64,000 bases of DNA from Mesorhizobium sp. (GTDB lineage Bacteria; Pseudomonadota; Alphaproteobacteria; Rhizobiales; Rhizobiaceae). The notes under the pieces were generated by a model, which was given only the letters and a program-made list of their open reading frames with translations, searched no databases and was not told the origin of the DNA. Each line of letters opens with the position of its first letter. The stretch's first letter is position 1. This document shows, in pieces, positions 56,584 to 64,000 of the stretch. The DNA lies in NCBI RefSeq assembly GCF_023954305.1, contig NZ_JAMLIG010000001.1, positions 3,430,001 through 3,494,000 on the forward strand, in the 5' to 3' direction. The translations under genes were made by a program, and so were the position numbers.

Positions 56584-57570
56584 ATGCGCAGCATTCAGCA
56601 GATCGGCCCGGCATCCCCGGGCGCGCAGTCCGCGGCAGCGATGCCGCGCGCCCAATTCATCGCGGACACGCTCGCCGTGCTGTACACGATGCGGATCTGG
56701 ATCCTCTGCCTGCTCGCCGTCATCGCCGCGCAATCGGCGCTGGCGCCCTCAGTCGCGTGGATCACCAAGGAGGTCCTCGCCTCGGTCACCGAGATCAACC
56801 GCGACATCATCATCCGCCTGCTCATCGACTGGGCGCCGCTCTATCTTGCCATTACCGGCGCCGGCATCTTCCTGTCGTCCCTGGACAAGGTGTTCGACAA
56901 GCTCATCGACGTGCGACTGCTGATCACCCTTCAGCGGCTCTATCTTGACCGCCGCGATACCGAGGCCGAAGGCAAGGATGCATCCCAGGTCCTGTTCGGC
57001 GCCCGCATCGCCAATAAGGGCTTCGACATCATCTACAAGAAATCGTGGAAAATCGCGACGATGGTCGTCTCGGTTTTCGCCTGGCAGCTGACGCTCGGGG
57101 CCGAATGGCTCGGCCTGATGGTGTTGTCCGTGCTCGCCCCCAGTCTCTTCGTGTTCAAGCTCGGTCCGCATGTCCAGCGTCTGAGCGGCGACATCCTGAT
57201 GCAGCACGAGGACATCGCCAGCAATACTCGGCGTCACCGGCGCGGCGTGTTCGAGGCCGCGCAGGACGCCTGGATGGCGTCCTCGATCAAGTTCGAACTG
57301 ATCAAATGGGTGACCGACGAAGGCGCCAGTGTCCTGTTGTGGACGTCGCTCGTCGCGCTCGTCTTCGCCTCCTACCTGCTCGGCCTCGGACTGGTGCCGG
57401 AAGAGATCGACATTCCCACAGCCGCAGCCTTTCTGGTCAACCTCAAGCTTGTTGCCAAGCCGATGATGGAGATCAGCCGCACCTATTCGAAATGGCGCGA
57501 AGCCTATCCGGCAATGGCGGCGGTATTTTCGGGCGGCGAGATTCCCGGTAAGCGACGCAAGCTCCGATAG
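56584..57570 (+). CDS. Membrane protein resembling ABC-exporter transmembrane domain
   Basis: 328 residues with four to six membrane segments (RIWILCLLAVIAAQSALAPS, LLIDWAPLYLAITGAGIFL, WQLTLGAEWLGLMVLSVLAP, SVLLWTSLVALVFASYLLGL). The layout matches the transmembrane half of a type I ABC exporter, including RYTRI-like GDILMQHEDIASNTRRHRRG and a helix after it, but no ATPase domain follows. It may pair with an ATPase elsewhere. It ends the receptor operon. Its TAG stop (57568-57570) is formed at the left end of repeat copy B. Confidence 0.65.
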   Translation: MRSIQQIGPASPGAQSAAAMPRAQFIADTLAVLYTMRIWILCLLAVIAAQSALAPSVAWITKEVLASVTEINRDIIIRLLIDWAPLYLAITGAGIFLSSLDKVFDKLIDVRLLITLQRLYLDRRDTEAEGKDASQVLFGARIANKGFDIIYKKSWKIATMVVSVFAWQLTLGAEWLGLMVLSVLAPSLFVFKLGPHVQRLSGDILMQHEDIASNTRRHRRGVFEAAQDAWMASSIKFELIKWVTDEGASVLLWTSLVALVFASYLLGLGLVPEEIDIPTAAAFLVNLKLVAKPMMEISRTYSKWREAYPAMAAVFSGGEIPGKRRKLR

Positions 57571-57966
57571 AGCAATTCCGGCGAAGGGTGGATCACTCTG
57601 TTTCTCCGATGGCGGGGCGATCCGCCAGGGTCCGCAGGACGGTGCAGGCCGTGCCGGTGGCGCGGTCAAATCCGCCTGACGGTGAGGTGGACCAGCAATC
57701 GATCCAGTGGATCGATTGCCCACCGAACGGCGCCCGCCAGCGGAAAGCCCCGTCGGTTTGCCTTCGGCAAAACCGACCATCCGAAGTTGCCGGTCGTCCT
57801 TTCCCGCTGCGCAGCAGCGGGGGCGACCGGCGGGCCGGGTGAATTCGAGCAAAATCCGTCGGTCTTCGGACTTGGCCCTGCTACCAGCACGTGCGCGCCG
57901 AAGACCTAGACCTTGGCCCGAATTCTCTCCGGGAGAGTGACTCTACGTTCACCGGAATTGCTCTAA
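57568..57966. mobile_element. MITE-like element, copy B, different terminal repeats
   Basis: Terminal inverted repeats at 57568-57585 and 57949-57966 (18 bases, one mismatch), with TA at each end. The terminal sequence differs from copy A (7001-7307), but the core matches over about 200 bases, including the same hairpin (57752-57777) and AGCGGGGGCGACCGGCGGGC. Copy B contains an extra segment of about 100 bases near 57625-57730 that copy A lacks. No transposase. The left TA plus G forms the stop codon of the upstream gene. Confidence 0.72.
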
Positions 57967-58184
57967 ATCTGGCGTGCCGGCAGGCCAGGCTCGAATTCGA
58001 CGGCGAGACGCCAGGCATTCGCCTGCCGGCTTCCCCGATCGCAACTCATTCTTGACAGGGGCGCTCTCCCGGCCGAGGCAGGCTTCGCCGTTTTCGAACC
58101 CGGAACAAAGCAAATTGCTCGAATTGACTTCGCCACGCCCATTTGCGATCTGCTGTGGCGCGTTCGGCATCTTCCGGCAGATCT
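57967..58184. other. Region between repeat copy B and the acyltransferase
   Basis: About 220 bases without a gene. It probably holds the promoter of the O-acetylation pair, but no clear -35/-10 boxes or stem-loops stand out. Confidence 0.35.
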
Positions 58185-59597
58185 ATGGTATTTTCGGACC
58201 AGGCTTTTCTCTACCTCTTTCTGCCGCTGACGCTGCTCCTGGGAGTGATCCTGAACGGCACGCGATTGTTCTCGCCGTTCATCCTCCTATCGAGCCTGGT
58301 CTTCTTCTACTGGTCGTCGGGCCTCTACGTGCTGCTTCTGCTGGCCAGCATCGTGCTGAACTATTGCGGCGCGCTCGCGGTCGAACGATGGCATCGCAAG
58401 AGCGTGGTTGCCGCGGTCATAGGGCTCAACGTCCTCATCCTCTGCTATTATAAATACACTGCCTTCCTGCTCGGCTCGGTCGGCTTCTTCGGCTCCGAGC
58501 CGCTCAAGGCGTTCGCCGAGGCGATCGTGCTGCCGATCGGCATCTCCTTCTTCACTTTCCAAGGCATTTCCTATGTCATCGACGTGTGGCGCGGCGAGGT
58601 GAAGGCGGAACCGAACATTGTCCTGTTCGCGGCATACAAGGCTTTCTTCCCGCAGCTGATCGCCGGGCCGATCGTGCGCTACAAGGACGTCGAGAAGGAT
58701 TTCCATCACCCGCAGCTCGACGCCGACATCTTTGCCGCAGGTGCCGCGCGCTTCATGGTCGGCCTGTGCAAGAAGGTGCTGATCGCCGACAGCGTGGCAG
58801 GCGTGGCGGATGCCTCGTTCGCGCTCGCAGGCGCCGACCAGACCTTCGTTTCGGCGTGGCTGGGCGCCATCGCCTATTCGATCCAGATCTATTTCGACTT
58901 TTCTGGCTATTCGGACATGGCGATCGGGCTCGCCATGATGTCCGGCATCCGCTTCAGGGAGAACTTCAACCACCCCTATGCCGCCGCGACGGTGACCGAG
59001 TTCTGGCGGCGCTGGCACATGTCGCTGTCGACCTGGTTCCGCGACTATCTCTACATTCCGCTCGGCGGCAATCGCGCGGGGCCGGTGCGCACCTACGTCA
59101 ACCTGATGATCGTCTTCCTCGCCACCGGCGTCTGGCACGGGGCGGCGTGGACCTTCGTGCTGTGGGGCATCTACCACGGCGCGTTCCTGATCGGGGAGCG
59201 GCTGCTGCTCGGGGGCAAGGCGGTCTCCTCACAGGCTCTCAGGCTCGTCTACTTCTTCCCCGTCGTGATCGTCGGCTGGGTGATGTTCAGGGCAAATGAC
59301 ATTACGGCTTTTGCCGCCCATGTGCGGGCGATGGTCTCGCCGCTTGCCGACGGGGCTTGGACGCTGCCGGGCACGATGACGCTCGCGCTTTCGCCCCAGG
59401 CGACGACCGCGATGCTCTTCGCCAGCCTGCTCATCCTCGTGCAGGGCCAGTTCCGGCCGGCGGGCGTGGTCGCGGCCGGCGCGAGCGGCGATGTCGCGCG
59501 CTATGGGCGGCTCGCCTTCGTGGCCGCGGCGGCGGTGCTGTGCACGATCTACGTCGTGCCGCAGGCCTTCTCGCCCTTCCTCTATTTCAGGTTCTGA
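58185..59597 (+). CDS. MBOAT O-acyltransferase (AlgI-like)
   Basis: 470 residues, about ten membrane segments. MBOAT hallmarks: WRRWHMSLSTWFRDYLYIPL and the conserved histidine in TGVWHGAAWTFVLWGIYHG. AlgI-like proteins move acetyl groups across the inner membrane for polysaccharide O-acetylation. The ATG at 58185 (MVFSDQAFLYLFLPLTLLLG) is typical. It is followed after two bases by an AlgJ-like gene. Confidence 0.9.
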   Translation: MVFSDQAFLYLFLPLTLLLGVILNGTRLFSPFILLSSLVFFYWSSGLYVLLLLASIVLNYCGALAVERWHRKSVVAAVIGLNVLILCYYKYTAFLLGSVGFFGSEPLKAFAEAIVLPIGISFFTFQGISYVIDVWRGEVKAEPNIVLFAAYKAFFPQLIAGPIVRYKDVEKDFHHPQLDADIFAAGAARFMVGLCKKVLIADSVAGVADASFALAGADQTFVSAWLGAIAYSIQIYFDFSGYSDMAIGLAMMSGIRFRENFNHPYAAATVTEFWRRWHMSLSTWFRDYLYIPLGGNRAGPVRTYVNLMIVFLATGVWHGAAWTFVLWGIYHGAFLIGERLLLGGKAVSSQALRLVYFFPVVIVGWVMFRANDITAFAAHVRAMVSPLADGAWTLPGTMTLALSPQATTAMLFASLLILVQGQFRPAGVVAAGASGDVARYGRLAFVAAAAVLCTIYVVPQAFSPFLYFRF

Positions 59598-59599
59598 GG

Positions 59600-61081
59600 A
59601 TGAAGTTTGCCAATCTCGCCACCGCCGCCGTGTTCGCCGCGTTTCTCGCTGCGCCGATCGGCAGCCTTGCGCTGCTCGGACCGCACGAGTGGGCCGAAAA
59701 GATCGTCACGGCGGAAGAGCTGGGCTCGCCGCAGCTCTATGGGGCTGACGATCGCTACAGGGACGACGTAGCGCGGCGCCTGGTCAGCAATTCGCCGGTC
59801 GGCATGGATGCAATCAGCGCCAAGAACAGCCTTGATTTCAAGGTGTTCGGGTTCGTCAATACGCCCGCAGTGATTTCCGGCGAGCGCGGCTGGCTGTTTT
59901 TCAAGCCGGGCTTCCAGGACGGCCAGTGTATGTCGGATCGCGAGGCTGGCGTGATGCTCGGGCAGATCGAGGCTCTGCGGACAATCGCAAGGGGGGCGGG
60001 ATTCGACTTCCGGATGTCGGTCTCACCTGACAAGGAGGTGGTCTATCCCGAAAAGCTCGGCCCCGCCGCAGAGGCCGCAGCCGGCTGCAAGATCCTCTCG
60101 TCCCGCAAATGGCGCGAAATGGCCAAGGCCAGAGGATCGAGCGTGATCGATCATTTCGAGGTTATGGACCACGATTTCACCGACGACCTGCTCTACTACA
60201 AGACGGACACCCATTGGAACGATCTCGGAAAGATCAAAGCCTTCGGACAGCTTGTTGAAGAGTTTACGGGGCGAAAAGTCTCGGGAACAGCCATCCCGAG
60301 CAAGACGGTCAATCAAATCACTGATTCTCCGAGGAATCTTCTTAGAATATATCATACCGAAAAGAGAAATATATATGACAAATATATAGAAATGAATTTC
60401 CCTCCGGTTAGCAAATATAAGATCTCCGGAGCAATTATTATCCACGATTCGTTCTACGGCGTCAGTCGAGATTTAGTAAGCAGGGTTTTTCTTGAACCGG
60501 TACTTTTCGCCTATGAATCCTCAGGAATACGTCGAAATTTTCGCGATAACTTAGCAAACTCCCCGAGACTTGTTCTGGCAAACACGGTCGAGCGCTCCCT
60601 GGAACGACGCCTCCGGACCGACTTGTCCTGGAACGGTGCCGTGGGCAAGGCGTTCATCGAGGCAAATGAAGCTGTGGCGCGGGAATGCTCAATGTCCAAC
60701 ACACCGCAGGACGGCCTAACGCTCAGGAACATGACGGAACTTGCCCCCGGCGACTTCAAAGCCGGAGCGGACCCGCAGATTCTTGTCGATTTGCCTGACG
60801 ATGGGCGACCCTGCGTGCGGATTCTCTTCGAGACGACAGCGAGGCAGCCGACCTTCATATACCTGCCGGTGCGCAATCCGGTGAATAAGATCGGGCGGTA
60901 CACTGGGGGATTCTCGGTGATGCTCTCCAACGAGCCTGGGGAACGCGATTTCTGGATCGTGCTTCCGGAAGACTTCGCCGGCACAACCTTGCGGATCGAC
61001 CCCATTGCCGCCAACGGGCCAGTGTCAAGGCTGAAGATACAGAGCGGATTTCTCCCATCAATCGAGACCGCCGCCCGCTGA
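59600..61081 (+). CDS. AlgJ/AlgX-like acetyltransferase
   Basis: 493 residues. Signal/anchor at the N terminus (MKFANLATAAVFAAFLAAPI). SGNH-like acetylhydrolase domain with DTHWN in YYKTDTHWNDLGKIKAF and HDSFYG in AIIIHDSFYGVSRDL. It likely transfers acetyl from AlgI-type MBOAT to an exported polysaccharide in the periplasm. A segment at about 60300-60560 is AT-rich against the GC-rich rest, suggesting a recombined patch. C-terminal domain is beta-rich, perhaps carbohydrate-binding. Confidence 0.82.
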   Translation: MKFANLATAAVFAAFLAAPIGSLALLGPHEWAEKIVTAEELGSPQLYGADDRYRDDVARRLVSNSPVGMDAISAKNSLDFKVFGFVNTPAVISGERGWLFFKPGFQDGQCMSDREAGVMLGQIEALRTIARGAGFDFRMSVSPDKEVVYPEKLGPAAEAAAGCKILSSRKWREMAKARGSSVIDHFEVMDHDFTDDLLYYKTDTHWNDLGKIKAFGQLVEEFTGRKVSGTAIPSKTVNQITDSPRNLLRIYHTEKRNIYDKYIEMNFPPVSKYKISGAIIIHDSFYGVSRDLVSRVFLEPVLFAYESSGIRRNFRDNLANSPRLVLANTVERSLERRLRTDLSWNGAVGKAFIEANEAVARECSMSNTPQDGLTLRNMTELAPGDFKAGADPQILVDLPDDGRPCVRILFETTARQPTFIYLPVRNPVNKIGRYTGGFSVMLSNEPGERDFWIVLPEDFAGTTLRIDPIAANGPVSRLKIQSGFLPSIETAAR

Positions 61082-61177
61082 GGATGTGAGCACGTTCGTC
61101 TCTTGGGCAACCAGATTGCCGCGCCATGAGAGAACGTGTCGCCGACCGAAACATCCGCCGTTACTGGCGCGGTGGGA

Positions 61178-64000
61178 TTATCGAACCAGTTCGGCGTGGA
61201 GTGCGGCGGCGCGGGCGCGGCTTTCCTCGCCGTAGCGGACGAGTGTGGCGAGCTTGTTCTCGCGGAAGACAGTCAGGGCGGCATCGCAGGCGGCGAGGGC
61301 CTGTTCGGCCAGCGCTGGATCGCGCCGCTTGCGGCCGAGTTCGGTGATCGCGCCGCATAGCGTGTCCTGCGCCTGGGCCGCCTCGACGGGGGAGCTCAAC
61401 GCCCGAAACGCGGCGTGTGCGTCGCCTGCGTATCTTGCCGCCTCCTCGGGATCCGCGCTGCCGTCGCCGAGCCGCGCGAGTTGGATGAGACCCCAGGCCA
61501 GACCATTGGCGGAGCCGGCCCACATCGCCGTCTCGGCCTCGCGCGAGGTTGCCGCAAGCAGCGCGCGGAAGAAGCCGACCGCTTCGGACAGAGGACCGCT
61601 GTCCTTTGCCGCAGTGCCGAAAGTCAGCAGCGCGTTGGCGAGCGCGGTGCGGGCCTGACGCCAATAGGCGGGGAAAGCCTCCTGCGTGTAGAACGCGTCG
61701 GCCTCCCGATAGGCGGCGACCGCGCGGCGCAGCATATCGGTTTGGCCGGCGAGATCGCCGAGCACCAGCAGGGTATCGCCCTCGGCGAAGCGGACGAAGG
61801 CGCGGTTCTGCTCGTCGAGCGCCGTCGGCGGCAGCTGGCCGACAGCAGCCAGAAGTCTGGCCGATTCCTCGAGGGGCGCCGCTTCACCGGCGGTCTGTCC
61901 CAAGGTCCGCAGCGCCTGGGCGAAGGTGACGGCCGATTGCCAGTCGCGGCCGATCGCTGACGGATCAACCTCGAAGACGCCGCGGAAGATCGCAATCGCC
62001 TCGCGCAGGACGACCGTATCGCCGGCCATGGTGGCGCGTGCCGACAGCGCCGAGGCGAGCTTGATGCGAATACGGTCGGCCTCCCCTGCTTCTAGTGCGC
62101 CGGCGGGCGCTGCTGCCAATGCGCGAAAGAGATCGGCGGCCTCGCCGAGCGCCGCGGTGTCGTTGCGGGACTGGCCGCGCGCGAGCTGCAGTTCGGCGAG
62201 GTTGCCGGCGATCCTGCGCCAGTCGTCCGGGCTCCGTCGCGCGTCAAGGTCGGAGAGGGCGGTCCGGTAGGCGGCTATTGCGCCATCGATCGCCGTCTCG
62301 TCGCCGCCCGGCGCATAGTAGGCCGCGTTCTGCAGGGCGACACCGCGGCTTTCCGCGGCGGAGGCACGGCCGGGCCGGTCGGTTTCCGGCAGCCGTTTCG
62401 CCAGCGCCCCCCAGGCGTCGGCTGCCTCGCGCAGGCGGGCGACGTCGCCGGCGGCGCCGAGCTCGTCGAGCAGGGTGGCGAGCGCGCGCTGGTTGCCGAT
62501 CCAGAGCGTATCGTCGGTCTCCTCAGCCTGCGCGGCGCGCCAGGCTTCGATGGCTTCGGCGCGCAGGCTTTCGCGGCCGGGAAGACGGGCGAGCTCTCGC
62601 AGCGCGAGGCCGAGGTTGGACTGCGTGTTGGCCCAGATGCGGTAAGGCTCGGTGCGGGCCTCCGCGACCAGCGCCCTGCGGTAGGCGGCGATGCTCTGCT
62701 CGAACAGCGCAGGGTCCGAGGCAGACACGGCCCGCGCATAAAGGGTCCGGCCGATGGCGGAGTCGACCGAGGCGAGGGCGCCGGGCGATGCGCGATCCGA
62801 CAGGAGCGAGGCTGCCCTGTCGAGCGTCGCCATCAGAACCGGGTCATCCGGCGCCGCGATGCGCGCGGCGGACAGGACCGAGGCGACGATACGTTCGCGG
62901 GCGTTCTCTGCGCGGACGGCCTCACCGCTGGCGACGGCGGCCGCCAGGGCGCCGGCCTGAACCTCGACCGAGTCCGCGATGCGGCCGAGCGAGCCTTCGA
63001 TGTCGCCGGCAATGCGGAGTGCGTCGCCGATGTTCGACTGGATGCGCGACCATTCGCCCGGCACCGTCTCTCGCGTCAGGATCTCGGCGGCCAGGCGATG
63101 CGCGGCGATGCCCTCCTCGATGAGACGGACATCGCGGCGCAGACGGCCGAGATCGCAGAGCGCGCCAGCCATCGAGGTCTGGGTGTCGGCCCATAGATCG
63201 GGCAAGGAGTCGCGGCTGCGCACCTCCAGCGCCTGCCGGTAGAAGCCGACAGCGCGCTCCAGCCCGGTGGTGTCGCCAGACTCGATGGCAAGGGAATGCG
63301 CGTTCAGGCCGGCATTCTGCAAGACATCCGACCAGGTGACCGGGCTCTTGCCACGATCGAGGACGGGCAGCACCGACAGGAAGAGTTCGTCTGCCTGGCG
63401 CATCAGGCCTGCGTCGTTGCGCAGGGTGCCGAGATCGGACATGGCCACAGCCATCCGGTGCGCGGTTTCCGCCCATTGCTCGGGCAGGATCTCCCTTTGG
63501 CGAACCTCGAGCGCCTGACGATGGAGCGAGATGGCTTCCTCGAACAGCCTCGCGTCGCCGCGGGATCGGGCAAGGTCGGTCATGGCCGAGGCCTGTACGG
63601 ACACCGTGCGTGCCCAGACCTGCGGATCCTCCGTGCGCGGGACCATTCGCGCCAGTTCGGCGAAACGGTCGATCGCGGTGCGCAACACGGTTTCGTCGTT
63701 GCCCTTGGCGCCGACCTGGAACAGGGCGCCGGCGAGGTTGTGCAGCACGTCGATGCGCTGGGCGTCGAAGCCGGAACCCTCGGCATAGACGGTCAGGGCG
63801 GCCTCGTAGGCCGCCGCCGCTTCCCTCAGCATGGCGGGGTTGTTGTCGCGCTGGCCGAGCGTGACCAGCGTATTTCCGAGGAAAGTCTGGCTCGTCGCCC
63901 AGTCGGCGCGGTCGGGCAGGCGCTCGGCCCGCTGGACGATCTCGCGCGCCAGCACCGCCGCTTCGCGCAGATGGTCGGTCTTGCCACCGCGCCAGCCGGA
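61178..64000 (-). CDS. Large TPR-repeat protein, 5' end outside the window
   Basis: At least 940 residues; the frame remains open to the right edge at 64000, so the N terminus is missing. It is built of TPR-like helical repeats of about 50-57 residues, e.g. LPEQWAETAHRMAVAMSDLG, SLPDLWADTQTSMAGALCDL and YRIWANTQSNLGLALRELAR. These resemble the TPR arrays of the caspase protein (27044-29620) and its neighbour. A caspase-like or CHAT domain might lie in the missing part. The C terminus is SRARAAALHAELVR. Confidence 0.75.
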   Translation of the reverse strand, partial: SGWRGGKTDHLREAAVLAREIVQRAERLPDRADWATSQTFLGNTLVTLGQRDNNPAMLREAAAAYEAALTVYAEGSGFDAQRIDVLHNLAGALFQVGAKGNDETVLRTAIDRFAELARMVPRTEDPQVWARTVSVQASAMTDLARSRGDARLFEEAISLHRQALEVRQREILPEQWAETAHRMAVAMSDLGTLRNDAGLMRQADELFLSVLPVLDRGKSPVTWSDVLQNAGLNAHSLAIESGDTTGLERAVGFYRQALEVRSRDSLPDLWADTQTSMAGALCDLGRLRRDVRLIEEGIAAHRLAAEILTRETVPGEWSRIQSNIGDALRIAGDIEGSLGRIADSVEVQAGALAAAVASGEAVRAENARERIVASVLSAARIAAPDDPVLMATLDRAASLLSDRASPGALASVDSAIGRTLYARAVSASDPALFEQSIAAYRRALVAEARTEPYRIWANTQSNLGLALRELARLPGRESLRAEAIEAWRAAQAEETDDTLWIGNQRALATLLDELGAAGDVARLREAADAWGALAKRLPETDRPGRASAAESRGVALQNAAYYAPGGDETAIDGAIAAYRTALSDLDARRSPDDWRRIAGNLAELQLARGQSRNDTAALGEAADLFRALAAAPAGALEAGEADRIRIKLASALSARATMAGDTVVLREAIAIFRGVFEVDPSAIGRDWQSAVTFAQALRTLGQTAGEAAPLEESARLLAAVGQLPPTALDEQNRAFVRFAEGDTLLVLGDLAGQTDMLRRAVAAYREADAFYTQEAFPAYWRQARTALANALLTFGTAAKDSGPLSEAVGFFRALLAATSREAETAMWAGSANGLAWGLIQLARLGDGSADPEEAARYAGDAHAAFRALSSPVEAAQAQDTLCGAITELGRKRRDPALAEQALAACDAALTVFRENKLATLVRYGEESRARAAALHAELVR

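Noticed and set aside
61083..61177. A further gene between the AlgJ-like gene and the TPR gene
   Set aside because: Only 96 bases, no start with ribosome site, convergent gene ends.

Overview
The window is GC-rich, densely coded DNA from an alphaproteobacterium, most likely Hyphomicrobiales (rhizobial or Phyllobacteriaceae-like, Mesorhizobium-type). This rests on the ugp cluster followed by an HWE histidine kinase, the run lgt / midA-like / pgeF / M24 peptidase / lipoprotein / prs, a marR - response regulator - kinase operon divergent from ilvE, and the style of the intergenic palindromes. No rRNA, tRNA, phage or CRISPR was seen. The taxonomy is inference from gene content.

Layout. 1-3.3 kb: LysR regulator and a chromate-resistance pair (chrB-like, chrA). 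3.3-10.1 kb: prs, lipoprotein, M24 peptidase, pgeF, midA-like and lgt on the minus strand, interrupted by a small transposon-like repeat and an opposite-strand glycosyltransferase-like gene. 10.3-16.8 kb: ubiK, ybjN-like, csaA-like, a two-component system with a MarR regulator, ilvE, and a metallo-beta-lactamase-fold hydrolase. 17-22.4 kb: two cold-shock proteins, secreted proteins, an orphan DNA methylase and a toxin-antitoxin pair. 22.5-33 kb: uvrB with long tails, a caspase-like protease fused to TPRs, a second TPR protein, and an aspartate aminotransferase. 33-41.3 kb: two EAL proteins, a GST, ugpBAEC and an HWE kinase. 41.6-47.3 kb: ogt, a lytic transglycosylase and secreted proteins of unknown role. 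47.4-50.1 kb: an AT-richer island with a stand-alone reverse transcriptase and a structured upstream region, between two clusters of palindromes. 50.1-57.6 kb: carB, then a TonB-dependent receptor operon. 58.2-61.1 kb: an AlgI/AlgJ-like polysaccharide O-acetylation pair. 61.2 kb to the end: a large TPR protein that runs off the window.

Two themes stand out. First, the reverse transcriptase at 48037-49512 has YSDD chemistry and no intron, integrase or methylase partner. It follows about 240 bases of predicted hairpins and a tandem 19-base repeat, which resembles single-gene defence reverse transcriptases (DRT/UG type) that use an upstream non-coding RNA. Second, at least five short palindromic elements are flanked on both sides by TA and begin with GA (one begins with GT). 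Four gene stop codons (csaA-like, the histidine kinase, ilvE, and the membrane protein ending at 57570) are exactly the TAG formed by flanking TA plus the first G of such an element. This suggests a TA-targeting MITE family tolerated inside stop codons.

Functionally, the 53.9-57.6 kb operon (outer-membrane receptor, BFD-like iron-sulfur protein, small protein, ABC-exporter-like membrane domain without ATPase) looks like a metal or siderophore uptake unit, with a TGA-N9-TCA site in its upstream region. The ugp genes form a complete glycerol-3-phosphate or related importer.
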